From NCBI GenBank assembly GCA_051984675.1, contig JBPYFK010000111.1, positions 60,280 to 124,279 of the forward strand: a stretch of 64,000 nt of DNA, written 5' to 3'. Position 1 is the first letter of the stretch. Each line of letters opens with the position of its first letter. The stretch comes from JBPYFK01 sp051984675 (GTDB lineage: Bacteria; Actinomycetota; Actinomycetes; Mycobacteriales; Pseudonocardiaceae). Positions 8,865-16,538 of the stretch are shown here, in pieces. The notes beneath the pieces are model-generated. The model ran no database searches. It was not told the DNA's origin and was given only the letters and a program-made list of their open reading frames with translations. A program made the position numbers and the translations under genes.

Positions 8865-9311
8865 GTGGCGGATATCGTCGACACCGAAACCCTGGAACGC
8901 GAGCGGACGCTGGCCAGCCGGCTGCGGATCGCTGTGGTGCGGCTCAACCGCCGGTTGCGGGCGCAGACGACGGACTCGGTGACGCTGAGTCAGCTCTCCG
9001 CGCTGGCCTGCCTGAAGCAGGCCGGGCCGATGACTCCGGGCGAGCTGGCCGCCAAGGAGCGGGTCCAGCCGCCCTCGATGACCCGCGTGATCGCCGCGCT
9101 GGAGGAGTTGGGGCTGGTCAGCCGGAACCCGCACCCCACGGATGGGCGGCAGGCCATCGTGGAGCTCACCGACGCCGGCCATGCGCGGATCGAAGCCGAG
9201 GTCTCGGCGCGGGAGCGCTGGCTGGACGAGCAGTTGGAGAAGCTCACGCCGGAGCAGCGGCAGCTGCTCTGCCATGCCACCGAACTGATCGACCAGATGG
9301 CTGGTTGGTGA
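8865..9311 (+). CDS. MarR family transcriptional regulator
   Basis: 148 aa from GTG 8865. Winged helix-turn-helix of MarR type: recognition region TPGELAAKERVQPPSMTRVIAALEE, then the wing LVSRNPHPTDGRQAIVELT, flanked by dimerisation helices at both termini. It is probably the Rv0880 counterpart. A lower-GC segment just upstream (AATATCGTAAGGTAGACTAACG) is a likely promoter/operator and shares half-matches with the iron-box pattern, too weakly to call. Ligand and targets unknown; autoregulation and control of the divergent DUF2530 gene are the default inference. Confidence 0.9.
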   Translation: MADIVDTETLERERTLASRLRIAVVRLNRRLRAQTTDSVTLSQLSALACLKQAGPMTPGELAAKERVQPPSMTRVIAALEELGLVSRNPHPTDGRQAIVELTDAGHARIEAEVSARERWLDEQLEKLTPEQRQLLCHATELIDQMAGW

Positions 9312-9319
9312 GCGCCGGG

Positions 9320-9350
9320 TTGCCCGGTAAGCCAGGTTAGGCTAACCTAA
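9320..9350 (+). promoter_or_regulatory. iron box (DtxR/IdeR-type) over a promoter with no obvious gene downstream
   Basis: Bases 9332-9350 match the DtxR/IdeR consensus TTAGGTTAGGCTAACCTAA at 17 of 19 positions. A -35-like TTGCCC (9320-9325) and a -10-like TAACCT (9343-9348) are 17 bp apart, so the box covers the -10. On the + strand the next structure is the hairpin at 9397-9427, not a gene. Confidence 0.8.
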
Positions 9351-9354
9351 TCTT

Positions 9355-9430
9355 CGGTCGCTTCGTGGTGGGAGCGGCAGTCAGTTCGGGAACATGCTGG
9401 AGCCCCTGCGTGCGGCAGGGGCTCCAGCTG
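9355..9430 (+). ncRNA. candidate iron-regulated small RNA
   Basis: Inferred about 75-nt transcript from the iron-box promoter to the hairpin at 9397-9427. No reading frame here has family character, and the only following gene is convergent. Mycobacterial MrsI is a precedent for an iron-box-controlled small RNA; homology to it is not claimed. The alternative is that the promoter reads antisense into the ligase gene. Confidence 0.35.
9397..9427 (+). terminator. strong hairpin terminator
   Basis: Perfect 12-bp stem (CTGGAGCCCCTG / CAGGGGCTCCAG) with the 7-nt loop CGTGCGG, followed by CTGTTTCG, a weak T tract. It can end transcription from the iron-box promoter or from the MarR gene. Confidence 0.75.
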
Positions 9431-9493
9431 TTTCGATCCGCGACAGCCGGGCTTGTCGGAGCATCCGCTGCCGCCTTGTTTGGATTCTGTAGC

Positions 9494-9514
9494 AGTTGCA
9501 AAAGTATTGCAACT
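9494..9514. promoter_or_regulatory. AGTTGCAA-N5-TTGCAACT palindrome at 3' end of ligase gene
   Basis: Perfect 8-bp arms around AAGTA, overlapping the ligase stop codon (9513-9515). It could be a weak terminator hairpin for the minus-strand gene or a protein-binding palindrome; its low GC stands out locally. Confidence 0.4.
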
Positions 9515-11018
9515 AGGTCCCGCTGGGCAGGGGCCACGCGTGTACCGGTTCGCCGGAGTTGGTCAGCTCGACATAGCTCTTCAGCATTTCCGCCAGTGCC
9601 GGCATCCGGTCCGCACCACGCCGTTCGAGCTCGGCGACGGTGTCGCGCTGCCAGGACGAGCCGGTGCGGCGGGTCAGGCAGCGCTGTTCGATCACGCCGA
9701 GGTGGCGTTCCCGCGCGCGGTCCGAAACGCCGCATGCGCGCAGCCCCTCGTGCGCCAGCGGCAGCAGCCGGCGAAGGACCAGCTCGTCCGGGGACGCCCA
9801 GCCGACGCCCGGCCAGTAGAGGTGAGCGTCGATCCCGTGCCGGGCGGCGGAATAGAAGTTCTCCTCCGCGGCGGCAAACGACATTTGCGTCCATAATGGA
9901 CGATCTTGTTCGGCCAGTGCCCGCTGCGCGCCGTAGAAGAACGCGGCGTTGGCCAGGACGTCCACCACGGTGGGGCCGGCGGGCAGGGCGCGGTTTTCCA
10001 CCCGCAGATGCGGAACGCCGTTCACCAGGTCATACACCGGCCGGTTCCACCGCCAGATCGTGCCGTTGTGCAGCAGCAGCTCAGAGAGCATCGGCGCCCG
10101 CCCGGCGTTGAGCGCGGCCACCGGGTCCTCTTCGTCCGGCTCCGGCAGCAGCGCCGGAAAGTAGCGGACGTTCTCCTCGAACAGGTCGAAGATCGAGGTG
10201 ATCCACCGCTCCCCGAACCAGACCCGGGGCCGCACACCCTGGTTCTTCAGCTCCTGCGGGCGGGTATCGGTGGCCTGCAGGAAGAGTGGTACGCGCGTCT
10301 CGTGCCAGAGTGCCTTGCCCAACAGGAACGGCGAGTTCGCCCCGATGGCCACCTGCACCCCGGCCAGGCACTGCGCGGCGTTCCAGTACGCGGCGAAGTC
10401 CTCCGGGGCGACCTGGAGGTGCAGTTGGGCCGATGTGCACGCCGACTCGGGCAGGATCGACTCGGTGTAGGAGAACAGCCGCTCCTGCTGTCGGCCGGGC
10501 AGCGGCGTGCCCTCCATGTCCAGCAGCATCTCCTCACCCCGCGCGGTGCAGATCTGCTCGTTGAGCCGCAGGTAGCGGGCGTGCTGGGACAGCCAGTGCG
10601 GGTCCAGGTGGCAGCTGCGCAGGGTCGGCAGGGTGCCGATCATGACCAGGCGCGCGCCGACGTCGTTGGCCTTGCCGTCGGCGTCCACCAGCGCGTCGCG
10701 CAGTTCCTTCTCCAGCTCCAGCGCGCCGTCGCCAGCCAGTGGCCTGGGCTGGACGTTGATCTCGATGTTGTGCTGCCCCAGCTCGGTGGTGAACGCCGGA
10801 CTGTCGATCTTCTCCAGCACCACCGTGTTGGACATCGCGGGGGAGAAGGTGTCGTCGACCAGGCTGAGCTCCATCTCCAGCCCCATCTGCTGGTGCGTGA
10901 AGGAGAAGGTGCCGTCAGCCAGCATGCGGGCGAGGGCGTCGAGGCCGCGCTGCATCTTCTCTCGGTAGCGCTGCCGATCCACGGGCTTGAACGTACGGCC
11001 GGTCACCTGCCGTCCCAT
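9513..11018 (-). CDS. glutamate-cysteine ligase family 2 (GCS2) protein
   Basis: 501 aa from ATG 11016-11018, preceded by an AGGGGAGG RBS. GCS2-fold motifs: GLEMELSLVDD near the N-terminus (metal/ATP-binding Glu), TELGQHNIEINV, LHLQVAPEDF, and an RVENRALPAGPTVVD segment. The family makes gamma-glutamyl-amine or peptide bonds using ATP. In actinobacteria this long form is common and its substrate uncertain; mycothiol producers do not need glutathione, so a gamma-glutamylcysteine product should not be assumed. The frame extends upstream to 11168 but without family-like sequence. Confidence 0.82.
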   Translation of the reverse strand: MGRQVTGRTFKPVDRQRYREKMQRGLDALARMLADGTFSFTHQQMGLEMELSLVDDTFSPAMSNTVVLEKIDSPAFTTELGQHNIEINVQPRPLAGDGALELEKELRDALVDADGKANDVGARLVMIGTLPTLRSCHLDPHWLSQHARYLRLNEQICTARGEEMLLDMEGTPLPGRQQERLFSYTESILPESACTSAQLHLQVAPEDFAAYWNAAQCLAGVQVAIGANSPFLLGKALWHETRVPLFLQATDTRPQELKNQGVRPRVWFGERWITSIFDLFEENVRYFPALLPEPDEEDPVAALNAGRAPMLSELLLHNGTIWRWNRPVYDLVNGVPHLRVENRALPAGPTVVDVLANAAFFYGAQRALAEQDRPLWTQMSFAAAEENFYSAARHGIDAHLYWPGVGWASPDELVLRRLLPLAHEGLRACGVSDRARERHLGVIEQRCLTRRTGSSWQRDTVAELERRGADRMPALAEMLKSYVELTNSGEPVHAWPLPSGT

Positions 11019-11167
11019 GGCGCCTCCCCTCGGGATGGCCGAGCACCGGAAAACCCACCGTGACACACCGTGCGTACCCTGGCCAGAGGCCAAACCGGTG
11101 GACGCCCTTGTCACACAGCGGTACCGAGTTATCCAGGATTTTCTCGGTTTGATCAGCCTCCCAAGCA

Positions 11168-12100
11168 CTACCCCGCGGTGCTCAGACGCTCCACCTCCGC
11201 AGGGGTGAGTTCGAGCTCGGCGGCGCGCAGCAAGGTCGACAGCTGCTCGGTAGTGCGCGCGCTGGCGATCGGAGCAGTCACACCCGGTTGGGCGAGTAGC
11301 CAGGCGACTGCCACGGACGGAACCGGGACGTTGCGCAACGTGCTGATCTCGTCCAGGGCCGCCAGTACCTTCACCCCGCGCTCGTCGAGGTAGGCCCGAG
11401 CCTGGTCCGCCCTCGGACTGTCCGAGCTGTCCCCACCCGGGCGGTACTTGCCGGTCAGGAATCCCCTGGCGAGCGCGTAGTACGGCAGTACCCCCAGGTT
11501 CTCCCGCTGGGCCAGTTCCGCCAGTGGGCCTTCGAACTCGTCACGCTCGACGAGGTTGTAGTGCGGTTGGAGGGCGGAGTACCGGGCCAACCCTTCCTGA
11601 TCGGAGATCTTCAGGGCTTCGGCCAGCCGTGACGGGGTGTAGTTCGACGCCGCGATGTAGCGGACCTTGCCCGTACGGATCAGTTCGTCGAACGCCGCAA
11701 GCGTTTCTTCCAGCGGTGTGCTGGTGTCGTCGGCGTGCGCGTAATACAGGTCGATGTAGTCGGTGCCGAGCCGGCGCAGCGAATCGTCCGCCGCGGCACG
11801 AATACTGCTGGCGGACAACCCGGGATGCCGGTCCCATTTCCCGACTTTGGTGGCGATGATGACGTCGTCACGTTGACCGCGCGACGCCAGCCATTCACCG
11901 ATTATTGTCTCGGATTCGCCGCCGCTGTTGCCTTCCGCGAACACGGAATACGCGTCCGCGGTGTCGATGAAGTTCCCGCCGCTGGCGGTGTAGGCGTCGA
12001 GAACCGCGAACGATTCCGCGCGATCGGCCGTCCAGCCGAAAACGTTGCCGCCGAGGCAAATCGGGAAGACGTCAAGGTCGGTGCTGCCAAGTAGGGCCAT
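11168..12100 (-). CDS. aldo/keto reductase
   Basis: 310 aa from ATG 12098-12100. NADPH-dependent (alpha/beta)8 barrel with the catalytic tetrad Asp46, Tyr51, Lys85 and His122 (FIDTADAYS, ATKVGKW, DLYYAHADD) and the C-terminal cofactor-binding stretch APIASARTTEQL. It resembles the YghZ/Tas-like branch that reduces small aldehydes and ketones; the substrate is not deducible. Lies between the ligase and Bcr/CflA genes on the same strand with gaps of about 110-150 bp, so it is probably transcribed separately. Confidence 0.9.
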   Translation of the reverse strand: MALLGSTDLDVFPICLGGNVFGWTADRAESFAVLDAYTASGGNFIDTADAYSVFAEGNSGGESETIIGEWLASRGQRDDVIIATKVGKWDRHPGLSASSIRAAADDSLRRLGTDYIDLYYAHADDTSTPLEETLAAFDELIRTGKVRYIAASNYTPSRLAEALKISDQEGLARYSALQPHYNLVERDEFEGPLAELAQRENLGVLPYYALARGFLTGKYRPGGDSSDSPRADQARAYLDERGVKVLAALDEISTLRNVPVPSVAVAWLLAQPGVTAPIASARTTEQLSTLLRAAELELTPAEVERLSTAG

Positions 12101-12209
12101 GCCATCGAAGCTAGCATCGATGATCGCCTCCCGTCGGCTCGCACGAAGGTGGCGTTCGCCGCTTTTGTCGATGGGAAAAACAAAAAGCTCACCCTGCTGC
12201 CCCGGTCGT

Positions 12210-13481
12210 TCAGCTGAGTTCGCGACCCGCGACGGAACTGGCCACAGTGGACTGTTCAGTCCCCGGGTCACCGCCAGCCACATCCCGCCGTCCCAGCGTC
12301 ACGTGCGCCGTCAGCGAGACCAGCACCACGCCGAACATCACCAGCGCCATCGGCAGGGCCGAGCCGACCCCACCGATGCCCACCAGGGGAGCGGCGAGCG
12401 CGCCGATCACGAACTGGCAGACGCCGAGCAGCGCGGACGCCGACCCGGACACCTCGCGGTGCCTGGCCAGCGCGAGCATCAGGGTGTTCGGCATGACGAA
12501 ACCGAGGCTGGCGATCATGACGAACAGCGCCACCAGGATCATCCACAGCGGCAGCCCGGCCAGCACCACCGTGACGACCGTGGCACCCGCCACGGCAGCG
12601 GTGATCAACGCCGTCAGGAGCAACTGTGACTCGCTGGCGATCCGGCCCACCAGCCGGGCGTTGGTCTGGGTCCCGCCGACCAGGCCGATCGCGTTCGCCC
12701 CGAACACCAGGCTGAACGCCTGCGGCGACAACCCGTAGACGTTCTGGAGCACGAACGCCGAACCGGAGATGTAGGCGAACATCGCGGCTATGGCGAAACC
12801 GGCCGCCAACGCGTTGCCCAGAAACGTCGGCTCGGCCAGCAGCCGGCCGAAGGTGCGCAGCGTCGGGCCGACGCGGGCCGGCTGCCGCCACTGCGCCGGC
12901 TTGGTCTCCGGCAGGGCGAAGGCGGCGACCAGGGTCAGCAGCACGCCCAGCCCGGTGAGCACCACGAACACGCCACGCCAGGACGTGTGTGCCAGGATCT
13001 GCCCGCCGATGATCGGCGCGAGGATTGGGGACAGCCCGACGACCAGCATCAACGACGAGAAGAAGCGGGCGGCCTCAGCCCCGGAGTAGAGGTCGCGCAC
13101 GGCCGCGCGGGCGATCACCATGCCGGCCGACGCGCCCAGGCCCTGGATCAGGCGTAACCCGGTCAGCACGTAGACCGAGCCGGACAGCGTGCAGACCACG
13201 GAGGCCAGGACGTACACGCCGAGCCCGACCAGCAACGGCTTGCGGCGCCCGACCGAGTCGCTGATCGGACCGGCGATGATCTGCCCGAAGGCGAGGCCGA
13301 GCAGCATCGTGGTGAGCGTGAGCTGCGCCTGCGCCGACGTGGCGCCGAGATCACCGGTCAGCTGCGGCAGCGCCGGCAGATACATGTCGATCGACAGCGG
13401 GCCGACGGCGGTGATGCCGCCCAGGACCAGCGCGAAGCGCGCCTTCGTCCAGAACGTCTGTTCACCCGTTGGGGTCGCCAT
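12210..13481 (-). CDS. Bcr/CflA-family drug exporter (MFS)
   Basis: 423 aa from ATG 13479-13481 with RBS GGGAGGA. Twelve transmembrane segments; signature motifs of the Bcr/CflA branch are SIDMYLPALPQLTGDLGA in helix 1, GPISDSVGRRKPLLVG (MFS motif A) and LRLIQGLGASAGMVIARAAVRDL (motif B/C region). Members export bicyclomycin, chloramphenicol and other small drugs by proton antiport. The 214-bp divergent gap to the SpoU gene holds both promoters. Confidence 0.92.
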   Translation of the reverse strand: MATPTGEQTFWTKARFALVLGGITAVGPLSIDMYLPALPQLTGDLGATSAQAQLTLTTMLLGLAFGQIIAGPISDSVGRRKPLLVGLGVYVLASVVCTLSGSVYVLTGLRLIQGLGASAGMVIARAAVRDLYSGAEAARFFSSLMLVVGLSPILAPIIGGQILAHTSWRGVFVVLTGLGVLLTLVAAFALPETKPAQWRQPARVGPTLRTFGRLLAEPTFLGNALAAGFAIAAMFAYISGSAFVLQNVYGLSPQAFSLVFGANAIGLVGGTQTNARLVGRIASESQLLLTALITAAVAGATVVTVVLAGLPLWMILVALFVMIASLGFVMPNTLMLALARHREVSGSASALLGVCQFVIGALAAPLVGIGGVGSALPMALVMFGVVLVSLTAHVTLGRRDVAGGDPGTEQSTVASSVAGRELS

Positions 13482-13695
13482 GGTCCTCCCAGTCTCGGGG
13501 CTGTGCGAGATGATGCTCCCCCGTATCAACCCCGATCGTCGTCCAGTTATTGCCAGTCGAGGCGCGTCTGTCCGTGTGATCCAGCCGACGGCGGGTTCGC
13601 GTGGCCACATCCGGCCAGCTGGGCGGGTCTCGGACCGGCGATCGCACACGTGAACGCCGCCAGCTTCCACTTCGCGGAAGTGGGAGAATGCGGCC

Positions 13696-14574
13696 GTGGC
13701 GCAGCTGATCGACGTGACCCGTCCGGGAGACCCCCGGGTGGACGACTTCCGCGACCTGTCCACGGCCGACCGCCGCCCGGACCGGCCCGGCGGTCGCGGG
13801 CTGGTGATCGCTGAAGGCGTGGTCGTCGTCGAGCGGCTGCTCGCCTCACCGTATCCGGTGCGCGCCCTGCTCGGAATCCGCCGCCGCATTGACGAGCTCG
13901 CCGAGCGGCTCGCCGGCCTCGACGTCCCCGCCTACGTCGTCGACGCGGACGTGATGGCCCAGGTAGTCGGGTTCCACCTCAACCGGGGCGTGCTGGCGGT
14001 CGCGGACCGCGCGCCCGAGGTGAGCGTGTCGCAGCTGGCGGCCCGCGCACAGCGGCTCGCCGTGCTGGAAGGCATCGGTGACCACGAGAACCTCGGCGCG
14101 CTGTTCCGCAATGCAGCCGCGCTGCACGTCGACGGCGTGCTGCTCGGCGCCGGCTGCGCCGATCCCCTGTACCGGCGCAGCGTCCGGGTGTCGATGGGGC
14201 ACGTACTGCGGGTGCCTTCCGCCCGCCTCGGCTCGTGGCCAGCGGACCTGAAGGTATTGCGGGATCACGGTTTCCGTATCGCGGCGATGACGCCGAGGCC
14301 GGACGCCGCCCCGCTGCACGCGGCCGGACTGGACCGAGGGAAGGTCGCGGTTCTGCTGGGCTCCGAAGGCCCGGGACTCACCGAGGAAGCTGTCGAAGCA
14401 GCCGACATCGCCGTGCGCGTGCCCATGACCGAGGGGGTGGACTCCCTGAACGTCGCAACTGCCGCGGCGATCTCCTTCTACGCGACAATGCCGTTATCCG
14501 GGCCGCTATCCGAGCCCTTGTCCGGGCCATTATCTGGGCAGGTCTCTACGACAGGGTCGGGAACGCCGACATGA
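13696..14574 (+). CDS. SpoU/TrmH-family RNA 2'-O-methyltransferase
   Basis: 292 aa from GTG 13696. N-terminal substrate-binding domain, then a SPOUT domain with motif 1 (EGIGDHENLGALFRN), motif 2 (LLGSEGPGLT) and motif 3 (VRVPMTEGVDSLNVATAAAI), the deep-knot SAM site. Methylates a ribose in rRNA or tRNA; the target nucleotide cannot be told. Rv0881 counterpart by context. The C-terminus carries an extra four-fold PLSG-like tail (14491-14538). The stop overlaps the next start as ATGA, so DUF2537 is translationally coupled. Confidence 0.9.
   Translation: MAQLIDVTRPGDPRVDDFRDLSTADRRPDRPGGRGLVIAEGVVVVERLLASPYPVRALLGIRRRIDELAERLAGLDVPAYVVDADVMAQVVGFHLNRGVLAVADRAPEVSVSQLAARAQRLAVLEGIGDHENLGALFRNAAALHVDGVLLGAGCADPLYRRSVRVSMGHVLRVPSARLGSWPADLKVLRDHGFRIAAMTPRPDAAPLHAAGLDRGKVAVLLGSEGPGLTEEAVEAADIAVRVPMTEGVDSLNVATAAAISFYATMPLSGPLSEPLSGPLSGQVSTTGSGTPT
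14491..14538 (+). repeat. 12-bp x4 in-frame tandem repeat (PLSG)
   Basis: Four units of the pattern CCNYTRTCCGGG encode PLSG-PLSE-PLSG-PLSG at the C-terminus of the SpoU protein. It lies outside the conserved knot fold. Confidence 0.85.
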
Positions 14575-15281
14575 GCCATGCGGCCTCAGGGGAAAGGGTG
14601 CGGTTGGAACTGCACGCGAAGGGCGGTCGCGCTGTCCTGGTGGACGCCGACGACAGCAGCGACGCCGAATTCGACGCTGCCCAGCTCGGGCTACCCGAAT
14701 CGCTGGTCACGTCCCTGCACGAATGGGCACGCGTGGCCGGCACGGTCATCGGCGACAGTGACACCGGTGCCTCGAACACCGGTGCCTCGAACACCGGTGC
14801 TTCGAACACCGGTGCTTCGGGTGCCGATGGGTCAGCTGAGCTGGTGTCCCGGCGCGGCCGGCAACTCGCGGTCCGGCTGGCCGTGGAGACCGGTGGGGAA
14901 GTCGGCTACGCCGACCCGGTCAGCGGGCAGATCGCCCGCATTGGCAGCACCCGGACCTCCCGGACGGCCAACGGTCAGGTGCCCAGCCGACCCCGCGCCT
15001 TTGGTAACCCGCTCGCACCGCCGCCGACGCCGTGGGCCACCGGCCTCGCGGTCAGCGCGATCGTGGCTGCCCTGATGACTGTCGCACTCACGGTGGTGAC
15101 GGTGGGCCTGTCGACGGTCAACGTCTACCTCGCGGTCGGCGTCAACCTGGCCGTGGCCGCAGGCTTCGCCCCCTCGATCTGGCTCGGCCGCCGCGTCTTG
15201 GTGTGGCGCTGGGTTGGTTTCGGCGTCGCGGCCGGAATCGCAGCGTCCTGGATCGCGCTCTTGCTGAGCCTGCTGGGTTGA
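14571..15281 (+). CDS. DUF2537 membrane protein
   Basis: 236 aa from ATG 14571, overlapping the SpoU stop by 4 bp. The N-terminal half is soluble and contains a (NTGAS)4 repeat; the C-terminal half has three to four transmembrane helices (about 150-180, 185-205, 213-235). It matches the DUF2537 family (Rv0882, from memory), consistently paired with this SpoU gene. Function unknown. Confidence 0.75.
   Translation: MSHAASGERVRLELHAKGGRAVLVDADDSSDAEFDAAQLGLPESLVTSLHEWARVAGTVIGDSDTGASNTGASNTGASNTGASGADGSAELVSRRGRQLAVRLAVETGGEVGYADPVSGQIARIGSTRTSRTANGQVPSRPRAFGNPLAPPPTPWATGLAVSAIVAALMTVALTVVTVGLSTVNVYLAVGVNLAVAAGFAPSIWLGRRVLVWRWVGFGVAAGIAASWIALLLSLLG
14760..14819 (+). repeat. 15-bp x4 in-frame tandem repeat (NTGAS)
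   Basis: Four units of RACACCGGTGCYTCG at 14760-14774, 14775-14789, 14790-14804 and 14805-14819, encoding DTGAS then three NTGAS. Near-identical units imply recent expansion. Confidence 0.95.
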
Positions 15282-15285
15282 CCGC

Positions 15286-15312
15286 AAAAAAAGCACCGCC
15301 CCGGGCGCGTGC
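15286..15312 (-). terminator. intrinsic terminator of sepH
   Basis: Read on the minus strand: GCAC-CGCC stem (one bulged G) closing on GGCG-GTGC with loop CGG, then seven T. Lies 115 bp past the sepH stop. Confidence 0.75.
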
Positions 15313-15426
15313 TCAGCAGAGGCGCTACCGGGGCTTACATCTCGAGCATGTTCCGCGACTTTCCTCAGCCGGTCACGCCGCACACGACGATCCGGCGGCC
15401 AACCTCCACCGGCATGGGGACGGACC

Positions 15427-16440
15427 TCAGCCGCGGTTGGAGCGGACGCCGAGCAGGACGTCTTCCCAGGACGGGACGATCGGGTGGTTCTTGCGGCGCC
15501 GCTGGTTCGGCTCCGGCGCTGACGCGCCGTCACCGGATTCCGCGCTCGTCTCGACGTTGAGCGGGAGCTGGTCCTCGGACTCCTCGTCCTCCGACACCCT
15601 TGCCGTGGCACCGGGCGTCGCCTGTTCGGCGCCGCCGTGGACGCCAGCGTCCCGCACGTCCTCGCGCGTGGCGGACGGGTCTGAGGCACCACCGGACGGT
15701 TCGGCCGGATCGCGCACACCGCCAGCCGGGTCCGTTCCAGCAACGCTGTAGCCGTGCTGCACGTTGTTGTGCTGGCCGTTGTTGTGCTGCACGTTGTGAT
15801 CGAGTTCGAGCGCCTCGCGCGCCAGCTGCGTCACCGGGCGGACGGTCCGCAGTGGACGGTTCGGCTGCGGGTCGAGCAGGTCGACCGCGTGCTCGTCGAG
15901 CGCGGCGACCGTGCCACCCTGCGGTCCCGGGTGAAACGCCCAGTGCGCGCGGTTTTCCGACCGGCCAGCCTGCCAGCGCAGCTGCACGGCCCACTTGCCG
16001 TCCTCGCCGCGCCAGGCGTCCCACTCGCCGTCGCTGTACTCCTGGCCGCGCATGCCGAAGGTGTGCGCCACGACTTCGCCGAGGGTCTGCACGTCGGGCC
16101 CGTCTTCCCGGACCGGGTGGGCGCGCTGGGCCATTTCCGCGACCTGCGCGCGTTCCAGTAGCACCGGGTAGGCGTAGCGCTCGATCCGCTGCTCGGGAAG
16201 TCCAGACGCTTCGGCGACCTGCTCGACGGACGCCCCGGCACGGATACGGGCCTGGATCTCGCGTGGCCGCATCTGGCCTTCCATCTCGATCTGCACCTGC
16301 CCGAGACGGGTCAGATCGCCACGCGCGGCGGCCCGGAGCCGTTCGTCGGCGGGCACCGAGAAGCGCTCGCCGTTGTCCGGGTCCTCGCAGATGACGGTCT
16401 CACCGTCCTCGTCGAGCCCGACCACCCGCAGCGCCCGCAT
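15427..16440 (-). CDS. sepH: cell division protein SepH
   Basis: 337 aa from ATG 16438-16440. The N-terminal 180 residues form the conserved DUF3071 region: MRALRVVGLDEDGETVICED start, a helix-turn-helix-like PREIQARIRAGASVEQVAEASG, and GKWAVQLRW. A long Asn/His/Glu-rich disordered linker follows (about 195-315), then the conserved C-terminal PSWEDVLLGVR. SepH promotes FtsZ assembly in Streptomyces and mycobacteria (SCO5855/Rv0883c). The linker contains a 15-bp repeat (15760-15789, QHNNVQHNN-like). Neighbour of serC as in mycobacteria. Monocistronic with its own terminator. Confidence 0.92.
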   Translation of the reverse strand: MRALRVVGLDEDGETVICEDPDNGERFSVPADERLRAAARGDLTRLGQVQIEMEGQMRPREIQARIRAGASVEQVAEASGLPEQRIERYAYPVLLERAQVAEMAQRAHPVREDGPDVQTLGEVVAHTFGMRGQEYSDGEWDAWRGEDGKWAVQLRWQAGRSENRAHWAFHPGPQGGTVAALDEHAVDLLDPQPNRPLRTVRPVTQLAREALELDHNVQHNNGQHNNVQHGYSVAGTDPAGGVRDPAEPSGGASDPSATREDVRDAGVHGGAEQATPGATARVSEDEESEDQLPLNVETSAESGDGASAPEPNQRRRKNHPIVPSWEDVLLGVRSNRG

Positions 16441-16538
16441 GATGAGCCTCCCGCCGACTGCATGTCATCAAGCTGTGACGGTAACCCGGCGCGCCGTCTT
16501 GACGAAGCAGCCACGCCGGGATCTCCCGTCCTTGTCTG

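Noticed and set aside
8845..8865. Possible iron box in the MarR promoter (GTAAGGTAGACTAACGA)
   Set aside because: Only 11 of 19 consensus positions match; composition alone could produce this.
14760..14819. CRISPR-like array
   Set aside because: Units are contiguous without spacers and encode an in-frame pentapeptide repeat.
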